Position numbers and translations under genes: made by a program. A stretch of DNA of 64,000 nucleotides from Neisseria sp. (GTDB taxonomy: Bacteria; Pseudomonadota; Gammaproteobacteria; Burkholderiales; Neisseriaceae). Shown here in pieces: positions 7,161-17,578 of the stretch (within the stretch, counting starts at the first letter, position 1; each line of letters starts with the position of its first letter). The DNA lies in contig NZ_JAUMZU010000006.1 of NCBI RefSeq assembly GCF_030527965.1, positions 49,305 through 113,304 on the forward strand, given 5' to 3'. Under the pieces are notes generated by a model that saw only the letters and a program-made list of their open reading frames with translations, was not told where the DNA came from and did not search any database.

Positions 7161-9992
7161 ATGAGTGAATATAACGATAACGACACCATCCGCATTCGCG
7201 GCGCACGCACCCACAATCTGAAAAACATCGATCTTGATATTCCCCGCCACAAGCTGGTGGTGGTAACCGGCTTGTCGGGCAGCGGTAAATCTTCGCTGGC
7301 GTTTGACACCTTATATGCCGAAGGGCAGCGGCGTTATGTGGAAAGCCTTTCCGCCTATGCGCGCCAGTTTTTGCAGATGATGGATAAGCCCGATGTCGAT
7401 TTAATCGAAGGCCTGTCGCCCGCTATTTCCATCGAGCAGAAATCCACCAGCCACAACCCGCGCTCCACCGTCGGCACGGTTACCGAAATTCACGATTATC
7501 TGCGTCTGTTATACGCCCGCGTCGGCACACCATATTGCCCCGAGCACGATTTGCCTTTGTCCAGCCAAACCGTATCGCAGATGGTTGATCATGTATTAAG
7601 CCTGCCTGAAGATTCTCGCGTGATGATTCTGGCGCCGGCCGTGCGCGAGCGTAAAGGCGAGTTCGTTGATTTTTTTGCCGACTTGCAAGTGCAAGGCTTC
7701 GCACGGGTGCGGGTTGACGGCGAAGTCTATCAGCTCGACGAAGTGCCAAAGCTGGAAAAAAACATCAAACACAATATCGACGTGGTGATTGACCGCGTTA
7801 AAGTCAAAGCCGATATGAAACAGCGCTTGGCCGAGAGTTTTGAAACCGCCCTGCGCCATGGCGGCGAGCGTGCGTTGGCTTTGGAAATGGATAACGGCAA
7901 AGAGCATTGGTTTTCCGCCAAATTCGCCTGCCCCGTATGCTCATACAGCCTGCCCGAACTCGAACCGCGCCTGTTTTCGTTTAACAACCCGATGGGTTCC
8001 TGCCCCACTTGCGACGGCTTGGGCAGCATGAATTTTTTCGACCCCGAGCGCGTGGTTATGCACCCAGAATTATCCTTGGCCGCCGGTGCCATCAAAGGCT
8101 GGGATAAGCGCAACCAATTCTATTTTCAAATGATTCAATCGCTGGCCGACCATTACGGCTTCGATGTCAACACCCCGTTTGAAAGCCTGCCTGAAAAAGT
8201 GCAAAAAATCGTTTTGCACGGTTCGGGTAAAGAAGTGATTGATTTCCGCTACCTTTCCGAACGCGGCACCTCATTCAACCGCAGCCACGCTTTTGAAGGC
8301 ATTATCCCCAATCTGGAGCGCCGCTATCGCGAAACCGATTCCGCCACCGTGCGTGAAGAATTGGCGCAATACCAAAGCCACCGCGCCTGCCCGTCATGCG
8401 GCGGCGCGCGGTTGCGCAAAGAAGCGCGCTATGTGTATATCGGCAAACAGCCGTTGCACCAGATTTCCGCCATTCCGCTCAAACAAGCGCTTGAGTTTTT
8501 TGAAAAATTGGAATTAGACGGCAATAAAAAACAAATCGCCGAAAAAATCCTTAAAGAAATTACCGAGCGGCTGGGCTTTCTGATTAATGTCGGCTTGGAT
8601 TATCTCAACCTCGCCCGCAGCGCCGAAACCTTATCGGGCGGCGAAGCGCAGCGCATCCGCCTCGCCAGCCAAATCGGCTCGGGGCTAACCGGCGTTATGT
8701 ATGTGCTCGACGAGCCTTCCATCGGCCTTCACCAGCGCGACAACGACCGCTTGCTCGCCACGCTCAAACGCCTGCGCGATTTAGGCAACAGCGTGATTGT
8801 GGTCGAGCACGACGAAGATGCCATCCGCGAAGCCGATTTTGTCGTCGATATGGGGCCGGGCGCCGGCGAGCACGGCGGCAACGTGATTATTGCCGGCAGC
8901 CCGAAAACAGTGGCCGCCTGCAAAGAATCGGTTACCGGCCAATATCTGAGCGGCAGCAAAGCCATTGCCGTGCCGAAAGAGCGCACGCCCGTCGACCCCG
9001 AAAGAATGCTGGTGCTGAGCGGCGCACGCGGCAACAATCTGAAAAACGTTACCCTAAAACTGCCGCTCGGCCTGATTACCTGCATTACCGGCGTTTCAGG
9101 CAGCGGCAAATCCACCTTAATCAACGACACGCTGGCCAAAATCACCGCGCGCGAGCTGAACCGTGCCCATGAAGAGCCGGCACCCTACGACGATATTCAA
9201 GGCCTCGAACATCTCGACAAAGTCATCAACGTCGACCAATCGCCGATCGGCCGCACGCCGCGTTCCAACCCCGCCACCTATACCGGCCTGTTTACGCCCA
9301 TCCGCGAACTGTTTGCCGGCGTGCCGCTTTCGCGTGAGCGCGGCTATAACGTCGGCCGTTTCTCGTTTAACGTTAAAGGCGGCCGCTGCGAAGCCTGCCA
9401 AGGCGACGGCGTGATTAAAGTGGAAATGCACTTCCTGCCCGATGTATACGTACCCTGCGAAGTCTGCCACGGCAAGCGCTACAACCGCGAAACCTTGGAA
9501 GTGCAATACAAAGGCAAAAACATTAGCCAAGTGTTGGATATGACCGTAGAAGAAGCGCGCGAATTCTTCGATGCCGTGCCGACCATCTCGCGCAAACTGC
9601 AAACCCTGATGGATGTCGGCCTCGGTTACATTCGCCTCGGCCAATCTGCTACCACCCTTTCCGGCGGCGAAGCCCAACGCGTCAAACTCGCCTTGGAGCT
9701 TTCCAAACGCGACACCGGCCGAACCCTCTATATCCTAGACGAACCCACCACCGGCTTGCATTTTGCCGACATTGCTCTGTTATTAGAGGTAATAGGCCGT
9801 CTGAAAGGCAAAGGCAACTCGATTGTGATTATCGAACATAATCTGGACGTCATTAAAACCGCCGATTGGATTGTTGATTTAGGGCCGGAAGGCGGCGATG
9901 GCGGCGGCAGAATTATTGCTGAAGGTTCGCCGGAGGAAGTGAGCATGGTAAAAGAGAGTCATACTGGAAGATATTTGAAGATTGGTTTATAG
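7161..9992 (+). CDS. uvrA: Excinuclease ABC subunit A
   Basis: DNA damage recognition ATPase of nucleotide excision repair, acting with UvrB and UvrC. 943 residues, near the 940 of E. coli. It has two ABC modules. The first has Walker [10 protein letters not shown], a zinc site CPVCSY...CPTCDG, signature LSGGEAQR and Walker [14 protein letters not shown]. The second has GVSGSGKST, zinc motif CEACQGDG...[17 protein letters not shown] and [13 protein letters not shown]. Start chosen for its [20 protein letters not shown] family N-terminus. A lone copy of the canonical-type word AGGCCGTCTGAA occurs at 9794-9805. Confidence 0.98.
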   Translation: MSEYNDNDTIRIRGARTHNLKNIDLDIPRHKLVVVTGLSGSGKSSLAFDTLYAEGQRRYVESLSAYARQFLQMMDKPDVDLIEGLSPAISIEQKSTSHNPRSTVGTVTEIHDYLRLLYARVGTPYCPEHDLPLSSQTVSQMVDHVLSLPEDSRVMILAPAVRERKGEFVDFFADLQVQGFARVRVDGEVYQLDEVPKLEKNIKHNIDVVIDRVKVKADMKQRLAESFETALRHGGERALALEMDNGKEHWFSAKFACPVCSYSLPELEPRLFSFNNPMGSCPTCDGLGSMNFFDPERVVMHPELSLAAGAIKGWDKRNQFYFQMIQSLADHYGFDVNTPFESLPEKVQKIVLHGSGKEVIDFRYLSERGTSFNRSHAFEGIIPNLERRYRETDSATVREELAQYQSHRACPSCGGARLRKEARYVYIGKQPLHQISAIPLKQALEFFEKLELDGNKKQIAEKILKEITERLGFLINVGLDYLNLARSAETLSGGEAQRIRLASQIGSGLTGVMYVLDEPSIGLHQRDNDRLLATLKRLRDLGNSVIVVEHDEDAIREADFVVDMGPGAGEHGGNVIIAGSPKTVAACKESVTGQYLSGSKAIAVPKERTPVDPERMLVLSGARGNNLKNVTLKLPLGLITCITGVSGSGKSTLINDTLAKITARELNRAHEEPAPYDDIQGLEHLDKVINVDQSPIGRTPRSNPATYTGLFTPIRELFAGVPLSRERGYNVGRFSFNVKGGRCEACQGDGVIKVEMHFLPDVYVPCEVCHGKRYNRETLEVQYKGKNISQVLDMTVEEAREFFDAVPTISRKLQTLMDVGLGYIRLGQSATTLSGGEAQRVKLALELSKRDTGRTLYILDEPTTGLHFADIALLLEVIGRLKGKGNSIVIIEHNLDVIKTADWIVDLGPEGGDGGGRIIAEGSPEEVSMVKESHTGRYLKIGL

Positions 9993-10038
9993 TTTTTCAC
10001 TATATATAAATATACTGTATAAGTAATAGGATGATAAT

Positions 10039-11478
10039 ATGAAACAAATAAATTTGAGTGCACGCAATCTTTGGGGTAACGAAGCTGCTGATGATGAAAG
10101 ACCTGAAATATTAAATTCATATTTTGTGAGGCAACATAAAGATGATTGGGATGATTTTTTTAATTTAGATGATGTTCGCTACTCAATAGCAAGAGCTCGC
10201 AAAGGAATGGGAAAATCTGCACTTCTTGCAGAGTGTGCTTACCGTAATAAAGATAATGATAAATATCTTGTAATAAATATAAAAGGTTCTGATTTAATTG
10301 CACATAAAAGGTTTCTAAATGATGAGAAAAAGAGTGTTATTGAATATGTTTTTGATTGGAAACAAAGAATTTGTGCTGTAATTAACTCTAATTTAGCCAA
10401 TATTATTGGAATTGCAAAAAATGATGATGAAATGACTATTGTTGAGAATGCTGAGATGTATGGGTTTAAATCTAAATCACTTCTTAGTGCTTTATTTGAT
10501 AGATTAAAGCTTAAAATAGCTGGAAATGAAGTTGGAAGAACAAGAACCGAGATTCATAATCATGAGGAAATCCTATCACGTGTAACTCTCCCTAAAAAAA
10601 TATTATTGTTAATAGATGATATCGATGCAACTTTTAAAAATTCTCCTCAAGAATGCTTAAATTTATCTACATTTTTCTCAGCATGTAGGGAAATTGCAGC
10701 AAGCTTTGACGATATCATTATTCGAACTATAGTACGTACTGATGTATGGGCATGCATTCGCGCAACTGATGAATCTTTGGATAAGGTTGAGCAATATATA
10801 TTTGACTTGAATTGGAGTAAAAATGAATTTAGATCATTCCTTGCAGAAAGAATTTTTTCATATTGCAAACGTGAGAAGTTTTCGATTGATATAAGTAACA
10901 AGGAAGACTTATTGCCATTAGTCTTTGCAAAAAAGTTTCCTTGGGGTAAAAGTAAGGCTGAGTCATATCGGGTTATCCACATTTATGCTGGAGGAAGACC
11001 TAGATGGGCTGCGCAATTATGTAAATTGGCAGGAAAGGAAACTGAGAAAACAAAAACTTCATCAGTAATAACATTTGGTTCAATTAAACAAGTATTGTTT
11101 GAATACGGTCAAGCACGATTAGCTGATATCCCAAGGGAACATGCACACCAATGCCCGAATATCCAAGATATTATAAATGCCTTCTCAAAACAAAGGATAA
11201 GATATACTACTCAAGAGCTACTTAATTTTATAGAAAATAAAATATTTTCACACATGCAGATCGATATTGATGGGCATAAAATAGATGAGCCACTGAAACT
11301 AGCTCGTTATCTCTTTAGAATAGGGTTTATTATGGGTGTTGACAAAAAACATGAAGAAAACCCAGAATATTATCAATATGAAGATAAGCCTAGCTTATTA
11401 ACAAACGAAGCTAATTTGGATGATGGGATGACTTGGATGGTTCATTATGCTTATCAAGCTGTATTATCTCTTAAATAA
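10039..11478 (+). CDS. Lone P-loop NTPase, Sll1717-like, probably acquired; function unknown
   Basis: 479 residues. Walker A RKGMGKSA (54-61, Lys59), Walker B ILLLIDDID (188-196), and an arginine-rich IVRTDVWACIR (231-241) that could be a sensor or arginine finger. The N-terminal segment NSYFVRQHKDDWDDFFN before the P-loop and the overall plan fit what I recall as the Sll1717 family of P-loop ATPases, related to STAND/AAA proteins. The C-terminal third looks helical with possible winged-helix character. G+C is about one third by eye, far below uvrA and pabB on each side. No partner gene is present, and there are no uptake sequences inside. Its own promoter is likely in the TATA-rich 9993-10038. 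A defence role is a guess from family type and setting, not shown. Confidence 0.7.
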   Translation: MKQINLSARNLWGNEAADDERPEILNSYFVRQHKDDWDDFFNLDDVRYSIARARKGMGKSALLAECAYRNKDNDKYLVINIKGSDLIAHKRFLNDEKKSVIEYVFDWKQRICAVINSNLANIIGIAKNDDEMTIVENAEMYGFKSKSLLSALFDRLKLKIAGNEVGRTRTEIHNHEEILSRVTLPKKILLLIDDIDATFKNSPQECLNLSTFFSACREIAASFDDIIIRTIVRTDVWACIRATDESLDKVEQYIFDLNWSKNEFRSFLAERIFSYCKREKFSIDISNKEDLLPLVFAKKFPWGKSKAESYRVIHIYAGGRPRWAAQLCKLAGKETEKTKTSSVITFGSIKQVLFEYGQARLADIPREHAHQCPNIQDIINAFSKQRIRYTTQELLNFIENKIFSHMQIDIDGHKIDEPLKLARYLFRIGFIMGVDKKHEENPEYYQYEDKPSLLTNEANLDDGMTWMVHYAYQAVLSLK

Positions 11479-11525
11479 TTTTATTTAATGGGGCTAAATT
11501 TTATAATTGTTTTTGAAAATAAATG

Positions 11526-11558
11526 AATGCCTGTCTGAAAATTTGTCAGACAGGCATT
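11526..11558. terminator. Bidirectional uptake-sequence terminator
   Basis: AATGCCTGTCTGA (11526-11538) pairs with its complement (11546-11558). It sits between the convergent ATPase gene and the pabB-pabC fusion, within 50 bases of both stops. Confidence 0.7.
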
Positions 11559-11560
11559 GT

Positions 11561-13357
11561 TTATTTCAACGATACCTCAAACACCCCACGCAAAGCGTTG
11601 CTTAACAATATTTTCTCTGCACGCAAAAGGTCTGCTTTGGTCAGGCGGCTTTCAATAATTGGGAAGCCACCGAGATGGAGCTCGGGATGGTGGATAACTT
11701 GCCGGCGCATGATGCCGTCTAAGATGTCGAGATCGGTTGTCGGGGTGCGGTAGGCGCCGTCGAGCAGCAGGTAGACATTGCTGCGGCCGCCTTCCAGCAG
11801 CCAGCCGCTTTGGTTGAAAAATAGGCAGTCGAAGGCGCCGGCTGCGGCGGCATCCTGCCAGCCTCGGTCGAAAACGGCGCGCTGGCTGGTTTTGAAACGG
11901 CGCAGGAAGTCGGTATCAGGCAGGCGGGTTTCGGCGAGGGTAACGTATTGGGGTGCTGATAAATTGGTTAGCGGAGCGGCTTCGTGTTGTAAACTGCCAT
12001 CGGGGTGCAGGCTGATTTTCAGGCGGTGGGGCTGCTTGGGCAGGGCGGCGATGGCGGCTTGGATGGTCTGCTGTATATGCGTTGCGTTATAGGGGATATT
12101 CAAGATGCGCGCGTTTTGGCTTAGGCGGCTGAGGTGATCGGCTAACAGCGGCGCTTGCCCGTTTTCGACGCGCAGGGTTTCGATCAGACCGAATTCGGGC
12201 GGTAGGCGGCTGACGAAACGGCTTTTCCATTGGCACTCGTCGTATTCGCTTTGGCTGTCGCTATCCCAAACAATGCCGGAGCCGACGCCGTAAACGGCAT
12301 GGTAATGTTTTGCGCTTCGGTTTGAAGGGGTCAGTTGCAGCGTGCGGATCACCACATTCAGCGTGCCGTGAAAGCCGAGGCCGCTGGCGCAGGGTGCGAG
12401 ATGGCCGATGCTGCCGGTATAGAGGCCGCGCGGTTCGGTTTCAAGCTGGTTAATCAGCTGCATGCTCATTCGTTTGGGCGCGCCTGTGATGGAGCCGCAG
12501 GGAAAGGTGGCGCGGAAAATATCGGCGGCGCTGGTTTGCGGGCAGGTTTGTGCGTGAACGGCGCTGGTCATTTGCCAGACGGTGCCGAAACGGGAAACCT
12601 TGAATGGTTCGGGCACGCGCACGCTGCCGGTGCGGGCGATTTTGCCTAAGTCGTTGCGCAGTAAATCAACAATCATGGTATTTTCTGCGCGGTTTTTGGG
12701 GTCGGCCTGCAAGGCGAGGGCGCGTTGTTCGTCTTGGCCGTCGTTTAAGACGGGAGCGGTGCCTTTCATGGGTTCGGTTTGGATTTCGCCGTTTTCAGCG
12801 ATTTTTAAAAAGCATTCGGGCGAGAAGCAAAGCGTCCATATCGGTTGGCGCTGCGGGTCGGGCAGGCAGGAAAGGGCAGCGTAAGGCACGGGCTGGCGCA
12901 GCCTTTGATAGAGTTTGATCGGGTTGCCGTAGGCTTGGGCATGAAGGCGGGTGGTGTAGTTGATTTGGTAGGTGTCGCCGCGCTCGATGGCGGCTTTAAT
13001 AAGTGAGATGGCTTGGGTGTAGGCTGTTTTGCTGGTATGGTTTTGCAGGTCGGCAAGCCCGGCCGGGGCTTCGTCGCTGTGTTCCGCCAGCCATTTTTGT
13101 ACATCGGAAAGCGGGTGTTTTTCGGAAAACCAATGCAAGGCCAAGTGGCCGTTGGTGTGGGCCGGTAAATGTTGCAGCGGCAGGCCGAATTCGTAATCCG
13201 CAAAGAGAACGACATGCAGATTTTCCGACCAGCCTTTTTTCAGACAGGCATCTAATGAATCAAGTGCTTCGGGGCGAAGAAATTCGCTGCGGATATGGTT
13301 TTGAAATAAAACGGCGCGGTTGGCAAGCGCATCGTCAAGCAAGGCGAAATAGGGCAT
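11561..13357 (-). CDS. pabB: Fused aminodeoxychorismate synthase component I and 4-amino-4-deoxychorismate lyase
   Basis: Two folate-pathway steps in one chain of 598 residues: chorismate to aminodeoxychorismate, then release of 4-aminobenzoate. The N-terminal ~350 residues are the chorismate-binding domain (RGDTYQINYTTRL, EPMKGTAP, DLLRNDLGKIA, FPCGSITGAPK). The C-terminal ~240 residues are a class IV PLP aminotransferase fold (FGLIETLRV, FKTSQRAVFDRGW with the likely PLP Lys, LLEGGRSNVYL, LSNALRGVFEV). The glutaminase PabA is not here. An uptake sequence at 13239-13249 lies inside the gene and is read DACLKK. It follows rpoD on the same strand, after a terminator. Confidence 0.93.
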   Translation of the reverse strand: MPYFALLDDALANRAVLFQNHIRSEFLRPEALDSLDACLKKGWSENLHVVLFADYEFGLPLQHLPAHTNGHLALHWFSEKHPLSDVQKWLAEHSDEAPAGLADLQNHTSKTAYTQAISLIKAAIERGDTYQINYTTRLHAQAYGNPIKLYQRLRQPVPYAALSCLPDPQRQPIWTLCFSPECFLKIAENGEIQTEPMKGTAPVLNDGQDEQRALALQADPKNRAENTMIVDLLRNDLGKIARTGSVRVPEPFKVSRFGTVWQMTSAVHAQTCPQTSAADIFRATFPCGSITGAPKRMSMQLINQLETEPRGLYTGSIGHLAPCASGLGFHGTLNVVIRTLQLTPSNRSAKHYHAVYGVGSGIVWDSDSQSEYDECQWKSRFVSRLPPEFGLIETLRVENGQAPLLADHLSRLSQNARILNIPYNATHIQQTIQAAIAALPKQPHRLKISLHPDGSLQHEAAPLTNLSAPQYVTLAETRLPDTDFLRRFKTSQRAVFDRGWQDAAAAGAFDCLFFNQSGWLLEGGRSNVYLLLDGAYRTPTTDLDILDGIMRRQVIHHPELHLGGFPIIESRLTKADLLRAEKILLSNALRGVFEVSLK

Positions 13358-13375
13358 ATCTAATCATAATGAAAG

Positions 13376-13398
13376 ATACTCGGGCGGGGCCCGAGTAT
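13376..13398 (-). repeat. Hairpin just before pabB
   Basis: ATACTCGGGC and GCCCGAGTAT with a 3-base loop, 19 bases before the pabB ATG. It is strong and GC-rich. Position suggests an mRNA leader hairpin or a second terminator arm for rpoD. Confidence 0.6.
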
Positions 13399-13413
13399 GA
13401 TGGCATTTCGATA

Positions 13414-13443
13414 AAAAAGCGCAAATTGGGGTTTGCGCTTTTT
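13414..13443 (-). terminator. Terminator of rpoD
   Basis: AAAAAGCGCAAA (13414-13425) pairs with TTTGCGCTTTTT (13432-13443), a classic hairpin with T-tract, 11 bases after the rpoD stop. A single uptake sequence (13442-13452) abuts its outer end. Confidence 0.85.
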
Positions 13444-13453
13444 CAGACAGGCA

Positions 13454-15409
13454 TTATTGTTTGCCGTCTTCGCTATCCAAGAAGCTTTTCAGGCGGTCGC
13501 TGCGGGTTGGGTGGCGCAGCTTACGCAAGGCTTTGGCTTCGATTTGGCGAATGCGTTCGCGAGTTACGTCGAACTGTTTGCCAACTTCTTCCAGCGTGTG
13601 GTCGGTGTTCATGTCGATACCGAAACGCATGCGCAGCACTTTGGCTTCGCGCGGGGTCAGGCTTTCGAGCACGTCTTTGGTCACTTCGCGCAGGCCGGAA
13701 TACATGGCGGCATCGGCGGGGGCAACATTGTTGATGTCTTCGATGAAATCGCCCAAGTGCGAATCGTCGTCGTCGCCGATGGGGGTTTCCATGGAAATCG
13801 GCTCTTTGGCGATTTTCATGATTTTGCGGATTTTGTCTTCCGGCATTTCCATCAATTCGGCCAGTTTGGCGGAATCGGGTTCTTCGCCGTTATCTTGCAG
13901 GTATTGGCGCGAAATCCGGTTCATTTTGTTGATGGTTTCGATCATGTGCACCGGAATGCGGATGGTGCGCGCTTGGTCGGCAATCGAGCGGGTAATCGCT
14001 TGGCGTATCCACCATGTGGCGTAGGTGGAGAATTTGTAGCCGCGGCGATATTCGAATTTATCCACCGCTTTCATCAGGCCGATATTGCCTTCTTGAATCA
14101 AATCGAGGAATTGCAAGCCGCGGTTGGTGTATTTTTTGGCAATCGAAATCACCAAGCGCAGGTTGGCTTGAATCATTTCCTGCTTGGCTGCGGCGGTTTC
14201 TTTTTCGCTGACAACCATGTTTTTGTTGATTTCTTTCAATTCGTCAATCGAAATGCGGGCTTGTTTTTCCAGAAAGGCCATTTCGGTTTGTTTTTCCAGA
14301 ATGGCGTGTTGGAAACGGCCGAGGGCATCGCTCCATACGCGATTTTTGCCGATTTCGGAGGCCACCCATTCTAGATTGGTGGCATTGGGCAAGAAGGCGG
14401 AAATGAAATAGTCGCGATCCATGTGTACGCGATCTAGGCAGATGTCGCGGATTTCGCGCTCCAGTTTGCGAATTTTGTCGACGTTATTGCGCAGGTTGCT
14501 GCTGAGGTTTTCGATTTGACGGGTGGCGAAGCGCACTTCCAGCAATTTGTTGGCGATGGCGTCGCGGTGCTCCAGATATTTTTCATGCTTGCTGTTGTAT
14601 TTGTCCAGCGCGGCAATCATTTTTTCGTAGCTCTCGTTGATGCCGCTGAAATGGTCGAGCACTTTCTGCTTGAGCTCTTCCAGATTGGTGTTTTCCAGCG
14701 TGCTGTTGTCTTCGTCTTCGTCGCCGTCTTCGTCGTCGCTGTCTTCGTCTTCTTCTTTTTCTTTCTCGTTATCGGTGGGTGCGGCGCTTTCCAAGTGGCC
14801 GAGGCCCAATTCGTTGAGCAGCACTTCGTTGGGGTCGATAATGGCTTCGACGGCTTCGTCGACCTTGATTTCGTCGTTGCGCACTTGTTCGATCAGAGCC
14901 AGAATTTCGGCAATCGAGCCGGGGCAGGCGGAGATGGCCTGAATCATGTTTTTCAGGGCATTTTCGATTTTTTTGGCGATGATGATTTCATCTTCGCGGG
15001 TCAGCAGGTCAACTTGGCCCATTTCGCGCATATACATACGCACGGGATCGGTGGTGCGCCCGAATTCGGAATCGGCGCTGGAAAGGGCGGCTTCGGCCTC
15101 TTCGACCGCATCGTCGTCGGTAATGCCGGTGCTGTTGTCGTTCATCAGCAGGGTATCGGCATCGGGGGCTTCTTCGGTTACTTGGATGCCCAAGCCTTGA
15201 ATCATATTGACGATGTTGTCGATTTGTTCGGCGTCGGACATATCGTCGGGCAGCGCGTCGTTGATTTCCGCGTAGGTAATGTAGCCGCGGTCTTTGCCCA
15301 TGATAATCAACTGGCGTAGGCGGGCGCGTTGCTCTTCCGGCGTTAGCGGGCGGTTGTTATCCCGCTCTTCATTTTCGGAATCTTGTATGTTGTGGTCTTG
15401 GTTGATCAT
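13454..15409 (-). CDS. rpoD: RNA polymerase primary sigma factor, sigma-70
   Basis: Directs RNA polymerase to housekeeping promoters. 651 residues from the ATG at 15409; an in-frame ATG at 15439 would add 10 residues and cannot be excluded. Regions seen: 1.1 ([19 protein letters not shown]), 1.2 ([11 protein letters not shown]), a very acidic non-conserved stretch (about 235-255), region 2 with [14 protein letters not shown], and region 4 with [17 protein letters not shown]. Last gene of the rpsU-yqeY-dnaG-rpoD cluster, but with its own promoter and terminator here. Confidence 0.97.
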   Translation of the reverse strand: MINQDHNIQDSENEERDNNRPLTPEEQRARLRQLIIMGKDRGYITYAEINDALPDDMSDAEQIDNIVNMIQGLGIQVTEEAPDADTLLMNDNSTGITDDDAVEEAEAALSSADSEFGRTTDPVRMYMREMGQVDLLTREDEIIIAKKIENALKNMIQAISACPGSIAEILALIEQVRNDEIKVDEAVEAIIDPNEVLLNELGLGHLESAAPTDNEKEKEEDEDSDDEDGDEDEDNSTLENTNLEELKQKVLDHFSGINESYEKMIAALDKYNSKHEKYLEHRDAIANKLLEVRFATRQIENLSSNLRNNVDKIRKLEREIRDICLDRVHMDRDYFISAFLPNATNLEWVASEIGKNRVWSDALGRFQHAILEKQTEMAFLEKQARISIDELKEINKNMVVSEKETAAAKQEMIQANLRLVISIAKKYTNRGLQFLDLIQEGNIGLMKAVDKFEYRRGYKFSTYATWWIRQAITRSIADQARTIRIPVHMIETINKMNRISRQYLQDNGEEPDSAKLAELMEMPEDKIRKIMKIAKEPISMETPIGDDDDSHLGDFIEDINNVAPADAAMYSGLREVTKDVLESLTPREAKVLRMRFGIDMNTDHTLEEVGKQFDVTRERIRQIEAKALRKLRHPTRSDRLKSFLDSEDGKQ

Positions 15410-15721
15410 TATCAGTGTCTCGAAATGTTCGGTCGGCATCCGCCGGTGAAGGGTGCGTTCTGCTTGGTTTGGTGGGCTGCAGCTGGGTTTAAGGCGGCGG
15501 ATTTAATCGCTTAAATTTCTGCCTGCAATAGCTCCGGAGGCTTTCAGGCGATAAGATGCTCGTTTCCGCTTAATAATGGGGATGCGTTTGGCGATTGCAA
15601 GTGTTAGGCGGAAAAAATGCGTTATTATATAAAAAACTTGTTTTACCAACAAGATAAATGCTTGTCTGAAAAGCGCGATAATGTGCGGTTTGCCTGAAAA
15701 TGGTTTTCAGACAGGCATTTT
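15410..15721 (-). promoter_or_regulatory. rpoD promoter and long leader
   Basis: No gene seen in these 312 bases. On the minus strand TTGTTG (15652-15647), 17 bases, then TATAAT (15629-15624) makes a good sigma-70 promoter, leaving a leader of about 200 bases before rpoD. CTTGTT-TTAC-CAACAAG forms a small hairpin over the -35. A degenerate uptake sequence (GCTTGTCTGAA) lies at 15660-15670. Confidence 0.5.
15692..15716 (-). terminator. Terminator of dnaG, degenerate uptake pair
   Basis: TTCAGACAGGC (15706-15716) pairs with a shortened arm GCCTGAAAA (15692-15700). It lies 5 bases past the dnaG stop. Confidence 0.6.
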
Positions 15722-17509
15722 TTATATTTGGTGCCGTTTTTGGGTTAATAAGTTCAGTAAAAGTTTTTTTTCTGCTTCATTCAGGGCGCCTTGGCTGCTT
15801 TTGATTTTTAAGGCGTCGATTTGGGCGGAGCGAAATTCGTTTAGCAGCTTGACCATGCCTTCTTTGAATTCTTGCTCGCTTTCGCTGCTTTCCGTGTCGG
15901 GCTCGGTGGCTTGCTCGCTGTTGCGGAAAATATCGAATAAAACGGTTTCGTAAGGGTTGCCGCGCATGTGCTCGAGAATATGGGCGCTGTGGGTAATCTG
16001 GGGGTGGCGGCTGATGGTTTCGGCGACGTTCGCCAGGCAGGCCAAGTCGCCGCTAAGCGGTAGGTATTCGGGTAGTTCGATGTGTTTTACCCATGCCGGA
16101 TTAGCAAGCAAGGCGCGGATTTGTTTGCGTGCCAGAGTAACCATCTGGGGTTGGCGGCCGGTTTCAGGCGGTAGTTTGTAGCTTTTCGGGCGGGCATCGC
16201 GTTTGGGGGCTTCTTGGCCGAGCAATTGAGCAAGGTTGGTCGGATCGATGCCGACCAAATCGCTCAGTTTTTGTTTTAGCAGATAGCCGAGCGCGGGCGC
16301 GGTGATTTGCGCCAACAGCGGGGCGCTGGCTTTGACAAGCTGGGATTTGCCTTCTTGGGTGCGCAAATCGATATTTTCGGTTAATGCGTTCCAGAAGTAT
16401 TCGGAAAGGGGCTGGCTTTGGTGCAGAAGCGCATCTTCAAAGCGCGCTTTTCCAAAAGCGCGGATGTAGCTGTCGGGGTCGTGCTCTTCGGGCAGGAACA
16501 GAAAATGAAGGGCTTTGCCGTCTTTTAGTTGCGGCAATGCGTTCTCTAGCGCCCGCCAAGCGGCTTTACGGCCGGCGGCATCGCCGTCGAAACAGAAATA
16601 GATGTTGTCGGTTTGCCGCATCAGAATTTTGACATGTTCGGCGGTGGTGGCGGTGCCGAGAGCGGCCACGCCGTAACCGATGCCGAATTGTGCTAATGCG
16701 ACTACGTCCATATAGCCTTCAACCACCAGAATGCGCCCGGCTTCTTTGATGGCGGCACGGCCTTCGTATAAGCCGTAGAGGTTTTTGCCTTTGTCAAACA
16801 GCGGGGTATCGGGCGAATTGAGGTATTTGGGTTTGGAATCGTCGAGCACACGGCCGCCGAAACCGATAATCTGCCCGCGGGTATCGCGGATGGGAAACAT
16901 GATGCGTTGGCGGAAGCGGTCGTAATGCTTGCCTTCGTTTTCGATGACCATGCCGCTGTCGACCAGTGCGTTGCTGGGGTAGGGCTGGAAGATTTGCGCC
17001 AGCGGCTGCCAGCCTTCGGGCGCGTAGCCCAGCCCGTAATGCTGGATGATTTCGGCGTTGAGGCCGCGTTGTTGCAGATAGTTTTGCGCAGCGGGAGATT
17101 GGTTGAGTCGGCTTTGGTAGAAGCTGGCGGCGGCTTGGGTGGTTTCTTCCAGCGTTTGTTGTTTTTTCTTGCGTTCGGCCCGCTGCTCGGGGTTGTCGCT
17201 ATGGCCTTTGACGCGCGGTACGGTCATGCCGACGCGGTCGGCCAGATATTGCACAGCTTCGGTAAAGCTCAAGCCTTGGTATTCCATGATGAAACCGATG
17301 GCCGAACCATGCGCGCCGCAGCCGAAGCAGTGGTAAAACTGTTTGCTCGGGCTTACGGAAAACGACGGTGATTTTTCTTTGTGAAACGGGCAGCAGGCCA
17401 TGTAGTTTGCGCCGCCTTTTTTGAGCGGAACATGTTCGTCGATGATGTCTACGATGTCGGTTTTGGCCAGCAGCTCGTCGATAAAGTCGGATGGAATCAT
17501 GGTTGGCAT
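15722..17509 (-). CDS. dnaG: DNA primase
   Basis: Makes RNA primers at the replication fork with DnaB. 595 residues, usual length. N-terminal zinc finger CCPFHKEKSPSF and YHCFGCGAHGSA, then the primase core. The Toprim domain has VVEGYMDVVALAQFG and FDGDAAGRKA. The C-terminal ~150 residues would bind the helicase. The fourth residue is also Met (ATG at 17500); MIPSDF is the more family-like start, but neither has a good Shine-Dalgarno. Part of the macromolecular synthesis cluster. Confidence 0.96.
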   Translation of the reverse strand: MPTMIPSDFIDELLAKTDIVDIIDEHVPLKKGGANYMACCPFHKEKSPSFSVSPSKQFYHCFGCGAHGSAIGFIMEYQGLSFTEAVQYLADRVGMTVPRVKGHSDNPEQRAERKKKQQTLEETTQAAASFYQSRLNQSPAAQNYLQQRGLNAEIIQHYGLGYAPEGWQPLAQIFQPYPSNALVDSGMVIENEGKHYDRFRQRIMFPIRDTRGQIIGFGGRVLDDSKPKYLNSPDTPLFDKGKNLYGLYEGRAAIKEAGRILVVEGYMDVVALAQFGIGYGVAALGTATTAEHVKILMRQTDNIYFCFDGDAAGRKAAWRALENALPQLKDGKALHFLFLPEEHDPDSYIRAFGKARFEDALLHQSQPLSEYFWNALTENIDLRTQEGKSQLVKASAPLLAQITAPALGYLLKQKLSDLVGIDPTNLAQLLGQEAPKRDARPKSYKLPPETGRQPQMVTLARKQIRALLANPAWVKHIELPEYLPLSGDLACLANVAETISRHPQITHSAHILEHMRGNPYETVLFDIFRNSEQATEPDTESSESEQEFKEGMVKLLNEFRSAQIDALKIKSSQGALNEAEKKLLLNLLTQKRHQI

Positions 17510-17513
17510 CGGG

Positions 17514-17565
17514 TTTTCAGGCAGGCATTAGGGCGGTTGCCGCACGCTAATGCCTGTCTGAAAAA
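17514..17565 (-). terminator. Uptake-sequence inverted pair after yqeY
   Basis: A one-mismatch arm (TTTTCAGGCAGGCATTAG) and a perfect arm (core 17552-17562) enclose a 14-base GC-rich loop. It lies between yqeY and dnaG. Confidence 0.6.
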
Positions 17566-17578
17566 TAAGGCGGGTTGG

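Noticed and set aside
10039..11478. Prophage or integrative element around the ATPase
   Set aside because: No integrase, repeats or other mobile genes flank it; only one gene is inserted.
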